A DNA stretch of 27,720 bases from Yinghuangia elevatio (lineage in GTDB: Bacteria; Actinomycetota; Actinomycetes; Streptomycetales; Streptomycetaceae): positions 1 to 27,720 of the forward strand of contig NZ_JBEZFP010000125.1 in assembly GCF_040649515.1 (NCBI RefSeq), given 5' to 3'. Below are positions 22,751 to 27,720 of the stretch, piece by piece; within the stretch, counting starts at the first letter, position 1, and each line of letters starts with the position of its first letter. The position numbers and the translations under genes are program-made. The notes under the pieces were generated by a model, which saw only the letters and a program-made list of their open reading frames with translations, had not been told where the DNA came from and did not search any database.

Positions 22751-23212
22751 ATGGATGCGGTGGACCGCAAGCTCATTCAGGCGCTGCGGGTCAACGGCCG
22801 CGCCTCCTACGCGGAACTGGGCCGCCTGGTCGGCCTGTCCGGCCCGAGCGTGACCGACCGCATCAACCGCCTCGAACAGGCCGGCGTCATCACCGGCTAC
22901 CGGGCCACGGTCGACCCGGTCACGCTCGGCCTCGGCGTCACCGCCCTGATCGGCCTCCAGCTCTCCGACGCGGCGGACCACGAGGACGTCAGCCGCCGGC
23001 TGCGCGACGTCGAGGAGATCGAGGACTGCTGGTTCATCTCCGGCGACGACTCCTTCATGCTCAAGGTCCGGGTGCCGGACGTCGCGGGGCTGGAGCACGT
23101 GATCCGGCGGCTGTCGGGTACGCGCGGTGTCGCCCGTACGCGCACCACCGTCGTGTTGTCGACGAAGTGGGAGTACCGCGCCGCCGATCTGCCGGGCGAG
23201 CCGGAGGCGTAG
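22751..23212 (+). CDS. Lrp/AsnC family transcriptional regulator
   Basis: A 153-residue feast/famine regulator. The N-terminal HTH reads DAVDRKLIQALRVNGRASYA, then ELGRLVGLSGPSVTDRINRL and EQAGVITGYRATVDP, followed by the RAM/AsnC ligand-binding domain (VTALIGLQLSDAA, then IEDCWFISGDDSFMLKVRVPD). Length is normal. The ATG at 22751 has GAGGAG about 7 bases upstream. It binds DNA as a dimer or octamer and usually responds to an amino acid. Two abutting palindromes lie directly upstream. mqnE follows 53 bases later on the same strand, so the two are probably co-transcribed, and the regulator may link menaquinone synthesis to amino-acid supply; that link is inference. Confidence 0.92.
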   Translation: MDAVDRKLIQALRVNGRASYAELGRLVGLSGPSVTDRINRLEQAGVITGYRATVDPVTLGLGVTALIGLQLSDAADHEDVSRRLRDVEEIEDCWFISGDDSFMLKVRVPDVAGLEHVIRRLSGTRGVARTRTTVVLSTKWEYRAADLPGEPEA

Positions 23213-23265
23213 GCTCGTCGGCAGCTTCGACTGGTTCGCCTGGTACGTACAAGGAGTAGTGAGCG

Positions 23266-24429
23266 ATGGACTCCGGTCTGCGCAAGGAGATCGAGGACAA
23301 GGTCCTCTCCGGTGAACGCCTCAGCCGCGAGGACGGCATCGCGCTGTACGCGAGCGACGACCTCGCCTGGCTCGGCGGCCTGGCGCACCACGTGCGGACG
23401 AAGAAGAACGGCGACGTCGTCCACTTCAACGTCAACCGACACCTGAACATGACCAACGTGTGCCAGGCGTCGTGCGCGTACTGCTCGTTCCAGCGCAAGC
23501 CGGGCGAGAAGGACGCGTACACGATGCGCATCGAGGACGCCGTGCGGCTGGCCAAGGAGATGGAGCCGGACGGCATCACCGAGCTGCACATCGTCAACGG
23601 CCTGCACCCGACGCTGCCGTGGCGCTACTACCCCCGGTCGCTGCGCGAGCTGAAGAAGGTGCTGCCGAACGTCTCGCTCAAGGCGTTCACCGCCACCGAG
23701 ATCCAGCACTTCGAGACCATCTCCGGGCTGAGCGCGTCGGAGATCCTCGACGAGCTGATGGACGCCGGCCTCGAATCGCTCACCGGCGGCGGCGCGGAGA
23801 TCTTCGACTGGGAGGTCCGGCAGCACATCGTCGACCACGCCACCCACTGGGAGGACTGGTCGCGCATCCACCGGCTCGCCCACGAGAAGGGCCTCAAGAC
23901 ACCGTCGACGATGCTCTACGGCCACATCGAGGAGCCCCGGCACCGCGTCGACCACGTGCTGCGGCTGCGCGAACTCCAGGACGAGACGGGCGGGTTCCAG
24001 GTCTTCATCCCGCTGCGCTACCAGCACGACTTCCACGACAGCCGGGACGGCATCGTGCGCAACCGGCTCCAGGCGCGTACCTCGATGGCGACCGGCGCCG
24101 AGGCGCTGAAGGTGTTCGCGGTCTCGCGCCTGCTGTTCGACAACGTGCCGCACGTGAAGTGCTTCTGGGTCATGCACGGCCTGTCGACCGCGCAACTGGC
24201 CCTCAACCACGGTGCGGACGACCTCGACGGCTCGGTGGTCGAGTACAAGATCACGCACGACGCCGACGGCTTCGGCACGCCGAACAAGATGACGCGCGAC
24301 GACCTGCTCGAACTGATCCGGGACGCGGGCTTCCGCCCGGTCGAGCGCAACACGCGGTACGAGATCGTGCGCGAGTACGAGGGCCCCGAGCAGGGCCGCC
24401 GGGACGTCCCGCAGCCCATGCGCTTCTGA
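23266..24429 (+). CDS. mqnE: Aminofutalosine synthase MqnE (radical SAM)
   Basis: A 387-residue radical SAM enzyme of the futalosine pathway. It adds the adenosyl radical to 3-[(1-carboxyvinyl)oxy]benzoate to form 6-amino-6-deoxyfutalosine with loss of CO2. The [4Fe-4S]-binding CxxxCxxC is Cys66, Cys70 and Cys73 in NVCQASCAYCSF. The barrel continues with ELHIVNGLHPTLPWRYYPRS, LTGGGAEIFDWEVRQHI and STMLYGHIEEPRHRVDHV, all typical of MqnE rather than MqnC. The ATG at 23266 has AAGGAG 9 bases upstream. The other early genes (mqnA, mqnB, mqnC, mqnD) are not in the window; in Streptomyces they lie elsewhere. A palindrome follows the stop directly. Confidence 0.96.
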   Translation: MDSGLRKEIEDKVLSGERLSREDGIALYASDDLAWLGGLAHHVRTKKNGDVVHFNVNRHLNMTNVCQASCAYCSFQRKPGEKDAYTMRIEDAVRLAKEMEPDGITELHIVNGLHPTLPWRYYPRSLRELKKVLPNVSLKAFTATEIQHFETISGLSASEILDELMDAGLESLTGGGAEIFDWEVRQHIVDHATHWEDWSRIHRLAHEKGLKTPSTMLYGHIEEPRHRVDHVLRLRELQDETGGFQVFIPLRYQHDFHDSRDGIVRNRLQARTSMATGAEALKVFAVSRLLFDNVPHVKCFWVMHGLSTAQLALNHGADDLDGSVVEYKITHDADGFGTPNKMTRDDLLELIRDAGFRPVERNTRYEIVREYEGPEQGRRDVPQPMRF

Positions 24430-24446
24430 CCCGGGTCCGACCCGGG
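24430..24446. terminator. Palindrome directly after mqnE stop
   Basis: CCCGGGTC (24430-24437), one base, then GACCCGGG (24439-24446) immediately follow the mqnE TGA. As RNA it would fold as CCCGGG stems around TCCGA. It is a possible weak terminator or mRNA 3'-end stabiliser. Confidence 0.4.
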
Positions 24447-24538
24447 CCGACCCCGTGCCGGTCCGACTTCCGCGGATGCTGTACTGGATGTCCGGAAGGT
24501 ACGGCCTCTCCGCCGCACCCTCCGGAGCAGTGTCCGCT

Positions 24539-24561
24539 GCGCGGCCCCTCGGGGGCCGCGC
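24539..24561. terminator. 10-bp GC hairpin before DUF4229 gene
   Basis: GCGCGGCCCC (24539-24548) pairs perfectly with GGGGCCGCGC (24552-24561) around a TCG loop. It lies 110 bases after mqnE and 18 bases before the DUF4229 GTG start, just upstream of its GAAGGA ribosome site. It may end mqnE transcripts or act as a 5' structure attenuating DUF4229. Confidence 0.55.
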
Positions 24562-24579
24562 CGGCCGAAGGAACCGAAC

Positions 24580-25029
24580 GTGTCCACACCGCACAGCACG
24601 CCCGAGCCCCAGCCCGACGTACCCGGCGACGTCCAGTCCGCGAAGCGCCCCGGCGTGCGGTCGAGCCCGGGCGTGCGGTCGAACAGCCACCCGGCACTGC
24701 GCTACACGCTGTACCGCATCGGGGTGTTCGCGGTGGCCTTCGCGGTGATCTGGGCGGTCTTCTACGTCCTCGACATCGGCGGCAAGGGCGCGCCCATCCT
24801 GGTGGCCGGCCTGGCCGTCGCGGTGTCCGGGCTGGTCAGCTACTTCCTGCTGAACAGCCAGCGGGACGCGATGTCCGCGGCGCTGGTCGAGCGCGTGGAG
24901 CGCGCGAAGGCCCGGATCGAGGAGGGCGCGGCGGCCGAGGACCACCTCGTCGCGGACGCCGCACCGGCCCCGCGGCCCGCGCCGCGCCCGGCACCGCGTA
25001 CCGCTCCGCGGACCACCGACGCCACGTGA
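24580..25029 (+). CDS. DUF4229 family membrane protein
   Basis: A 149-residue membrane protein. A Pro/Ser-rich N-terminal tail is followed by LRYTLYRIGVFAVAFAVIWA and VLDIGGKGAPILVAGLAVAV, giving two spans (about 47-64 and 71-91), then LVSYFLLNSQRDAMSAALVE leading into a charged helix. This pattern is that of the actinobacterial DUF4229 family, function unknown. The tail ends in a Pro-Arg-Ala repeat (APRPAPRPAPRTAPRT), and the N-terminal VRSSPGVRSNS reflects an in-frame 15-base duplication. The GTG at 24580 has GAAGGA 6 bases upstream. The gene also lies next to mqnE in Streptomyces as I recall, suggesting conserved synteny rather than a proven functional link. Confidence 0.85.
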   Translation: MSTPHSTPEPQPDVPGDVQSAKRPGVRSSPGVRSNSHPALRYTLYRIGVFAVAFAVIWAVFYVLDIGGKGAPILVAGLAVAVSGLVSYFLLNSQRDAMSAALVERVERAKARIEEGAAAEDHLVADAAPAPRPAPRPAPRTAPRTTDAT

Positions 25030-25055
25030 GCGGACAGGTTCGTCCGGTAATGGTT

Positions 25056-25085
25056 TTGTCGTTTTACTGATGGACTGCTTAGACT
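25056..25085 (+). promoter_or_regulatory. Promoter of the symporter leader transcript
   Basis: TTGTCG (25056-25061) and TAGACT (25080-25085) are separated by 18 bases and match the -35/-10 consensus of principal-sigma promoters in actinomycetes. The predicted start of transcription, 7-8 bases past the -10, coincides with the A of an ATG at 25093. This implies a leaderless mRNA beginning with the leader-peptide ORF. Confidence 0.6.
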
Positions 25086-25092
25086 CCTCCTC

Positions 25093-25215
25093 ATGTTCGG
25101 TGCAGGCGACACGTATGCGACGCGCACGGCGGTGGGTTTCCCGCTCGTGGCGCGTCTGCACGTCGACCTCGGCCGATGCGCCACCGCACTGTGTAGCGGC
25201 GCCGGCGTCAGCTGA
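25093..25215 (+). CDS. Putative cysteine-type leader peptide (40 residues)
   Basis: A short ORF reading MFGAGDTYATRTAVGFPLVA then RLHVDLGRCATALCSGAGVS. The segment RLHVDLGRCATALC matches the RxHVDLxRx(4-5)C signature of actinobacterial 'putative leader peptides', which often precede sulfur and amino-acid genes and are thought to sense cysteine supply. Cys29 (TGC) and Cys34 (TGT) are followed by six codons and a TGA. No Shine-Dalgarno precedes the ATG (the upstream bases are CTCCTC), but the ATG coincides with the predicted transcription start, so leaderless translation is likely. A 9-bp hairpin begins one base after its stop. It probably controls the DAACS symporter downstream. The peptide call rests on motif and context. 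Confidence 0.68.
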   Translation: MFGAGDTYATRTAVGFPLVARLHVDLGRCATALCSGAGVS

Positions 25216-25216
25216 C

Positions 25217-25249
25217 CGGTACGCGAAACACGCACGAATCCGCGTACCG
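25217..25249 (+). promoter_or_regulatory. 9-bp hairpin right after leader stop
   Basis: CGGTACGCG (25217-25225) pairs perfectly with CGCGTACCG (25241-25249) over a 15-base loop, starting one base after the leader peptide's TGA. A ribosome paused at the stop would cover the left arm, so folding could report leader translation. A second, smaller hairpin (GGACCC 25286-25291, GGGTCC 25295-25300) follows. Confidence 0.6.
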
Positions 25250-25264
25250 CACACGCACGCCGCC

Positions 25265-25440
25265 CGACCGCTTCGCGGCGCGGCCGGACCCCTCGGGTCC
25301 CACCCCCGCACCTGACCGGTGGACGAACACAGTCCCCGTTCCCCACATGCCACGTCAGGCCTGAAGCGGTCGTCACCCCGTCCCGTTCTGCACGGTGCCC
25401 GGCGCACCGGGCCCAGACGGCCCGAGCCGGCCGCTTCAGG
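25265..25440 (+). promoter_or_regulatory. Candidate attenuator sequestering the symporter ribosome site
   Basis: Two long-range pairings compete for the same bases. Bases 25360-25369 (CCTGAAGCGG) are perfectly complementary to 25431-25440 (CCGCTTCAGG), which includes AGG of the symporter's AGGAG ribosome site. Bases 25363-25372 (GAAGCGGTCG) are perfectly complementary to 25265-25274 (CGACCGCTTC). Only one can form: the first hides the ribosome site, the second frees it. Inside the outer stem lies another hairpin (GCCCGG 25397-25402, CCGGGC 25407-25412). With the leader peptide upstream this looks like a translational attenuator. Directionality is inferred. Confidence 0.55.
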
Positions 25441-25449
25441 AGCTCCCCC

Positions 25450-26820
25450 TTGTCTCAGAACACCGTCGCGCCCAATGGCGTGCGCAAGCGATCCCTGCCC
25501 AAGGTCCCTTTCTGGGCCCAGACGTTCATCGGCCTCGCCATCGGCATCGGCCTCGGCTTCATCGCCAAGAACGGCGGCGTCGACTGGCTGACCACCACCC
25601 TTGAGCAGACCGGCGACATCTTCACCCGCCTCCTCAAGCTCGCGGTCCCGCCGCTGGTCTTCACCGCCGTCCTGGTGTCGGTCGTCAACCTGCGGAACGT
25701 CAACAACGCCGCGGGCCTGGCACTGCGCACGCTCTTCTGGTTCTTCGTCACGTCGCTCATCGCGGTGACCATCGGCATCACGCTCGGCCTGCTCACCGAC
25801 CCGGGCCAGGGCGTCGACCTGCCGAAGCCGGAGCAGGCCCCCGAGGGCATCTCGAACGGCGACTGGCTCGACTTCCTCACCGGCATCGTGCCGACCAACA
25901 TCGTGGGCGCCTTCGGCCCCAAGCCGCAGGTCCTGCAGATCGTGTTCCTCGCGGTCGTGCTCGGCGCGGCGATCCTGTCCGTCGGCAAGAAGGCCGACCC
26001 GGTCATCAACGCCGCCGAGATCGTCCTCGAAATCGTGCAGAAGGCCCTGTGGTGGGTCATCCGCCTGTCGCCGATCGGCACCGCCGGCCTCATCGGCACC
26101 GCGGTCGCGACGTACGGCTGGGACTCCCTCAAGCCGCTCGGCACCTTCGCCGCCGACGTCTACATCGGCTGCGCCATCGTGCTCTTCCTCGTCTACCCGC
26201 TGCTGATCGCGACCGTCGGCCGGGTCAACCCGCTGCGCTTCTTCCAGGGCGCGTGGCCCGCGATCCAGCTCGCGTTCGTCTCCCGCTCCTCGGTCGGCAC
26301 CATGCCGGTCACCCAGCGCTCCGTCGAACGCCTCGGCGTCCCCAAGGACTACGCCTCCTTCGCCGTCCCGTTCGGCGCCACCACGAAGATGGACGGCTGC
26401 GCCGCGATCTACCCGTCGCTCGCCGCGATCTTCGTCGCCCAGTACTTCGGCATCAGCCTCGACCTCCAGGACTACTTCCTCATCGTCCTGGTCTCCGTCA
26501 TCGGCTCCGCCGCCACCGCGGGGCTCACCGGCGCGATCGTCATGCTCACCCTCACCCTCGACACCCTGAGCCTGCCCCTCGCCGGCGTCGGCCTGCTCCT
26601 CGCCATCGACCCGATCCTCGACATGATGCGCACCGCCACCAACGTGGCCGGTCAGGCGGTCGTCCCGGTCCTGGTCTCCGCCCGCGAGAAGACGCTCGAC
26701 CTGGAGAAGTACAACAACCCGCGTGACATCGACGCCCCGGACGACGACGAGTCCGGCCCCGTCGACACCACCAAGAACGTGCCCGCCCAGACCGACCGTC
26801 GGGAGCCGGTCTCAGTCTGA
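25450..26820 (+). CDS. DAACS-family dicarboxylate/amino acid:cation symporter
   Basis: A 456-residue secondary transporter of the DAACS (glutamate/dicarboxylate/cystine symporter) family with about eight spans and two re-entrant hairpins. The HP1 motif is SRSSVGTMPVT (from 278), the TM7 motif is KMDGCA (313-318) where most relatives have NMDGTA, and TM8 reads DPILDMMRTATNVAGQ (387-402). The substrate-binding Asp and Arg (D391 and R394 by alignment to GltPh from memory) are kept, favouring an acidic substrate. The sodium-site Asp is Gln402 here, so cation coupling may be altered. The TTG start has AGGAG 7 bases upstream. The leader peptide and RNA structures imply amino-acid-responsive control, so cystine is an alternative substrate. 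The last 60 codons recur downstream at 27491. Confidence 0.92.
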   Translation: MSQNTVAPNGVRKRSLPKVPFWAQTFIGLAIGIGLGFIAKNGGVDWLTTTLEQTGDIFTRLLKLAVPPLVFTAVLVSVVNLRNVNNAAGLALRTLFWFFVTSLIAVTIGITLGLLTDPGQGVDLPKPEQAPEGISNGDWLDFLTGIVPTNIVGAFGPKPQVLQIVFLAVVLGAAILSVGKKADPVINAAEIVLEIVQKALWWVIRLSPIGTAGLIGTAVATYGWDSLKPLGTFAADVYIGCAIVLFLVYPLLIATVGRVNPLRFFQGAWPAIQLAFVSRSSVGTMPVTQRSVERLGVPKDYASFAVPFGATTKMDGCAAIYPSLAAIFVAQYFGISLDLQDYFLIVLVSVIGSAATAGLTGAIVMLTLTLDTLSLPLAGVGLLLAIDPILDMMRTATNVAGQAVVPVLVSAREKTLDLEKYNNPRDIDAPDDDESGPVDTTKNVPAQTDRREPVSV

Positions 26821-26832
26821 CGGTCACCCCCC

Positions 26833-26879
26833 AAGCGGCCCCGTGCTCTCTCCGTGTCGTGGAGAGCCCGGGGCCGCTT
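26833..26879. terminator. Strong terminator after the symporter
   Basis: AAGCGGCCCCG (26833-26843) pairs with CGGGGCCGCTT (26869-26879), and an inner GCTCTC/GAGAGC pair extends the stem. It begins 13 bases after the symporter stop. The first 12 bases are duplicated exactly 853 bp downstream as part of the repeated 3' end. Confidence 0.9.
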
Positions 26880-26902
26880 CATACGCGACGCCTGACGCTA
26901 GT

Positions 26903-27364
26903 TCACTGAACAACCCACACTTGTTCAGGGAGGAAGGCAGAGACGTCATCCATGCCTTCAGCGGGCACAAAGACCGGCCGTGTCAAAAGGTGATCGCCAG
27001 CCCTCTGGGCACTGACCACCACACCGAGCGACTCAGATCCTGGGACGCCCGCGCTCATATACAACAGCTCTGTGCATGGTTCGTACTTCTCGGCGCGTTC
27101 GAGCATCCATCGCTCCACCGCCGAAGGAGCACGTGCCACCAAAGCCATGCCGTCAGCAACGACTTGCGGCCCGCACAGTGCGTCGACGGCAACGCCGCGC
27201 AGACGTTCGTCCACCCCGTAGTACAACGTCAAGCCGATCTCCTCGTGCCACCCGATCACCCGTCCAGCACCGCTTTGCCATTGGTACCGCTGAGAGCGCG
27301 TGGTGACATCGCCCGGTGCGTCAGCCACTTCATCAGGGTTCATGCCAAAGTGCAGTGGACCCAC
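26903..27364 (-). CDS. Orphan uncharacterised protein, 5' end possibly disrupted
   Basis: A 153-residue ORF from the GTG at 27364 (GPLHFGMNPDEVADAPGDVT, then QSGAGRVIGWHEEIGLTLYY). The xGPLxFGMxxxEV opening is shared by uncharacterised actinobacterial proteins, some near immunity-type genes; no function can be assigned. The frame continues upstream for 20 codons with plausible protein (SERLQWTLDPFIRV) back to an in-frame TGA at 27422-27424, and an in-frame ATG lies just beyond (27433). The original N-terminus may therefore be lost to a nonsense change, or a non-standard start is used. Neither start has a ribosome site. Base composition is visibly less GC-rich than all neighbours. It lies between the symporter's 3' end and its diverged duplicate, suggesting acquisition. 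Confidence 0.6.
   Translation of the reverse strand: MGPLHFGMNPDEVADAPGDVTTRSQRYQWQSGAGRVIGWHEEIGLTLYYGVDERLRGVAVDALCGPQVVADGMALVARAPSAVERWMLERAEKYEPCTELLYMSAGVPGSESLGVVVSAQRAGDHLLTRPVFVPAEGMDDVSAFLPEQVWVVQ
26906..26928. repeat. 8-bp inverted repeat at orphan gene 3' end
   Basis: CTGAACAA (26906-26913) and TTGTTCAG (26921-26928) are perfect complements around 7 bases, directly next to the orphan gene's stop (26903-26905) and inside its last codons. It could be a small hairpin terminator or a recombination-site remnant; chance is possible. Confidence 0.45.
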
Positions 27365-27475
27365 CCGGATAAATGGATCGAGTGTCCACTGAAGGCGCTC
27401 ACTGTCCGGCAGGACCTTCCATCACTCGAACATGGCCGGTGAGCCTACAGACCCTCATCTTCGGTCGCTGCCGTG

Positions 27476-27697
27476 GCGATGCCTGGCGAGACCAACGTCG
27501 CAGGCCAAACTGCAACACCTGTCCCGGTGGCCGCCCGCAACGGCACGCTTGACCTGGAGAAATACAACAACCCGTGTGACATCGAAGACAAGGACGACGA
27601 CCCGTCCGACCCCGTCGACACCCCCAAGAACGTGCCCGCGCAGACTGACCGTCGGGAGCCGGTCTCAGTCTGACGAGCACACAGCAAGCGGCCCCGT
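27476..27697 (+). pseudogene. Duplicated 3' end of DAACS symporter gene plus terminator start
   Basis: Bases 27491-27673 translate to a 60-residue segment starting TNVAGQTATPVPVAARNGTL and ending KNVPAQTDRREPVSV. It aligns without gaps to the last 60 residues of the symporter (26638-26820) at a constant offset of 853 bp. The match continues into AAGCGGCCCCGT (27686-27697), the beginning of the symporter's terminator, and weakly upstream to an ATG at 27476. Identity is patchy over the first half and nearly complete over the last 15 residues. No start, upstream transmembrane region or ribosome site is present, so it is a fragment. Retention of frame suggests derivation from a related intact symporter gene rather than long decay. 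Confidence 0.85.
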
Positions 27698-27720
27698 TCC
27701 CCCCATGCCGTAGGGGACCG
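27686..27720. terminator. Partial second terminator at right edge
   Basis: AAGCGGCCCCGT begins as in the symporter terminator, then CCCC (27701-27704) and GGGG (27713-27716) could form the stem top. The right arm would continue beyond the window, so the hairpin cannot be confirmed here. Confidence 0.4.

Noticed and set aside
25070..25315. 81-codon frame overlapping the leader peptide
   Set aside because: It runs in another frame from the HVDL-type ORF, begins upstream of the predicted transcription start and has no ribosome site or conserved text.
26723..27442. 239-codon plus-strand frame crossing the symporter end
   Set aside because: It starts inside the symporter in another frame, runs through the terminator and lies antisense to the orphan gene; no coding character.
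26638..27673. The 853-bp-spaced copies as att sites of an integrative element
   Set aside because: No integrase, excisionase or tRNA gene is visible and the copies are diverged rather than identical over a short core, so site-specific integration is not supported.
1..27720. tRNA, rRNA or transposase genes
   Set aside because: Reading both strands I found no cloverleaf with a T-loop GTTCRA box in context, no rRNA-like segment and no transposase motif; a tRNA/rRNA scan was not possible here.

Overview
The window is very GC-rich actinomycete DNA (about 70% or more by eye, third codon positions nearly all G/C, GTG and TTG starts, GTGA/ATGA gene overlaps). The strongest taxonomic signal is the futalosine-route menaquinone cluster at 17.9-24.4 kb: ubiD-like decarboxylase, UbiA-like prenyltransferase (MqnP), UbiX-like flavin prenyltransferase, an Lrp/AsnC regulator and aminofutalosine synthase (MqnE). 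As I recall, Streptomyces coelicolor has the same genes in the same order. With a DUF4229 gene and a pair of MuiA/DUF4139 genes alongside, this looks like a Streptomycetaceae chromosome. I cannot name the genus from sequence alone.

Layout. 1-2.0 kb: two poorly characterised genes on the minus strand (an LRV-like protein and a DUF5984 protein). 2.0-3.5 kb: a DUF2252 gene. 3.7-6.6 kb: an N-acyl-D-amino-acid-deacylase-type amidohydrolase divergent from an IclR regulator, with a candidate operator between them. 6.6-13.0 kb: a tightly overlapped operon of a SigE-family ECF sigma factor, a single-pass membrane protein (possible sigma partner), a lipoprotein, a peptidoglycan-binding membrane-fusion adaptor, an ABC ATPase and a MacB-type permease. 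I read it as an envelope-stress-linked export system. 13.2-17.7 kb, minus strand: a PLDc_N-type membrane protein and two tandem DUF4139 genes. 17.9-24.4 kb: the menaquinone genes, split by a lipoprotein gene on the opposite strand between mqnP and ubiX. 24.6-25.0 kb: a DUF4229 membrane protein. 25.0-26.8 kb: a DAACS-family symporter behind a structured 365-base leader. 26.8-27.7 kb: a lower-GC orphan gene lying between the symporter 3' end and a diverged second copy of that 3' end.

The two most interesting regions are at the right end. (1) The symporter is preceded by a well-spaced promoter, an apparently leaderless 40-codon ORF with the HVDL...C signature of actinobacterial cysteine leader peptides, a 9-bp hairpin just after its stop, and two mutually exclusive 10-bp long-range pairings, one of which buries the symporter's Shine-Dalgarno. 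This reads like an undescribed leader-peptide/attenuator system controlling amino-acid (possibly cystine) uptake. (2) The last 60 codons of the symporter and the start of its terminator are repeated, in frame and without gaps, exactly 853 bp downstream. The two copies bracket a gene whose 5' end carries an in-frame TGA.

Other noteworthy points are two abutting perfect palindromes in front of the Lrp gene, a 12-bp perfect inverted repeat in the ubiX leader, and several short tandem repeats placed at the very ends of genes. No tRNA, rRNA, CRISPR array or transposase gene was seen.
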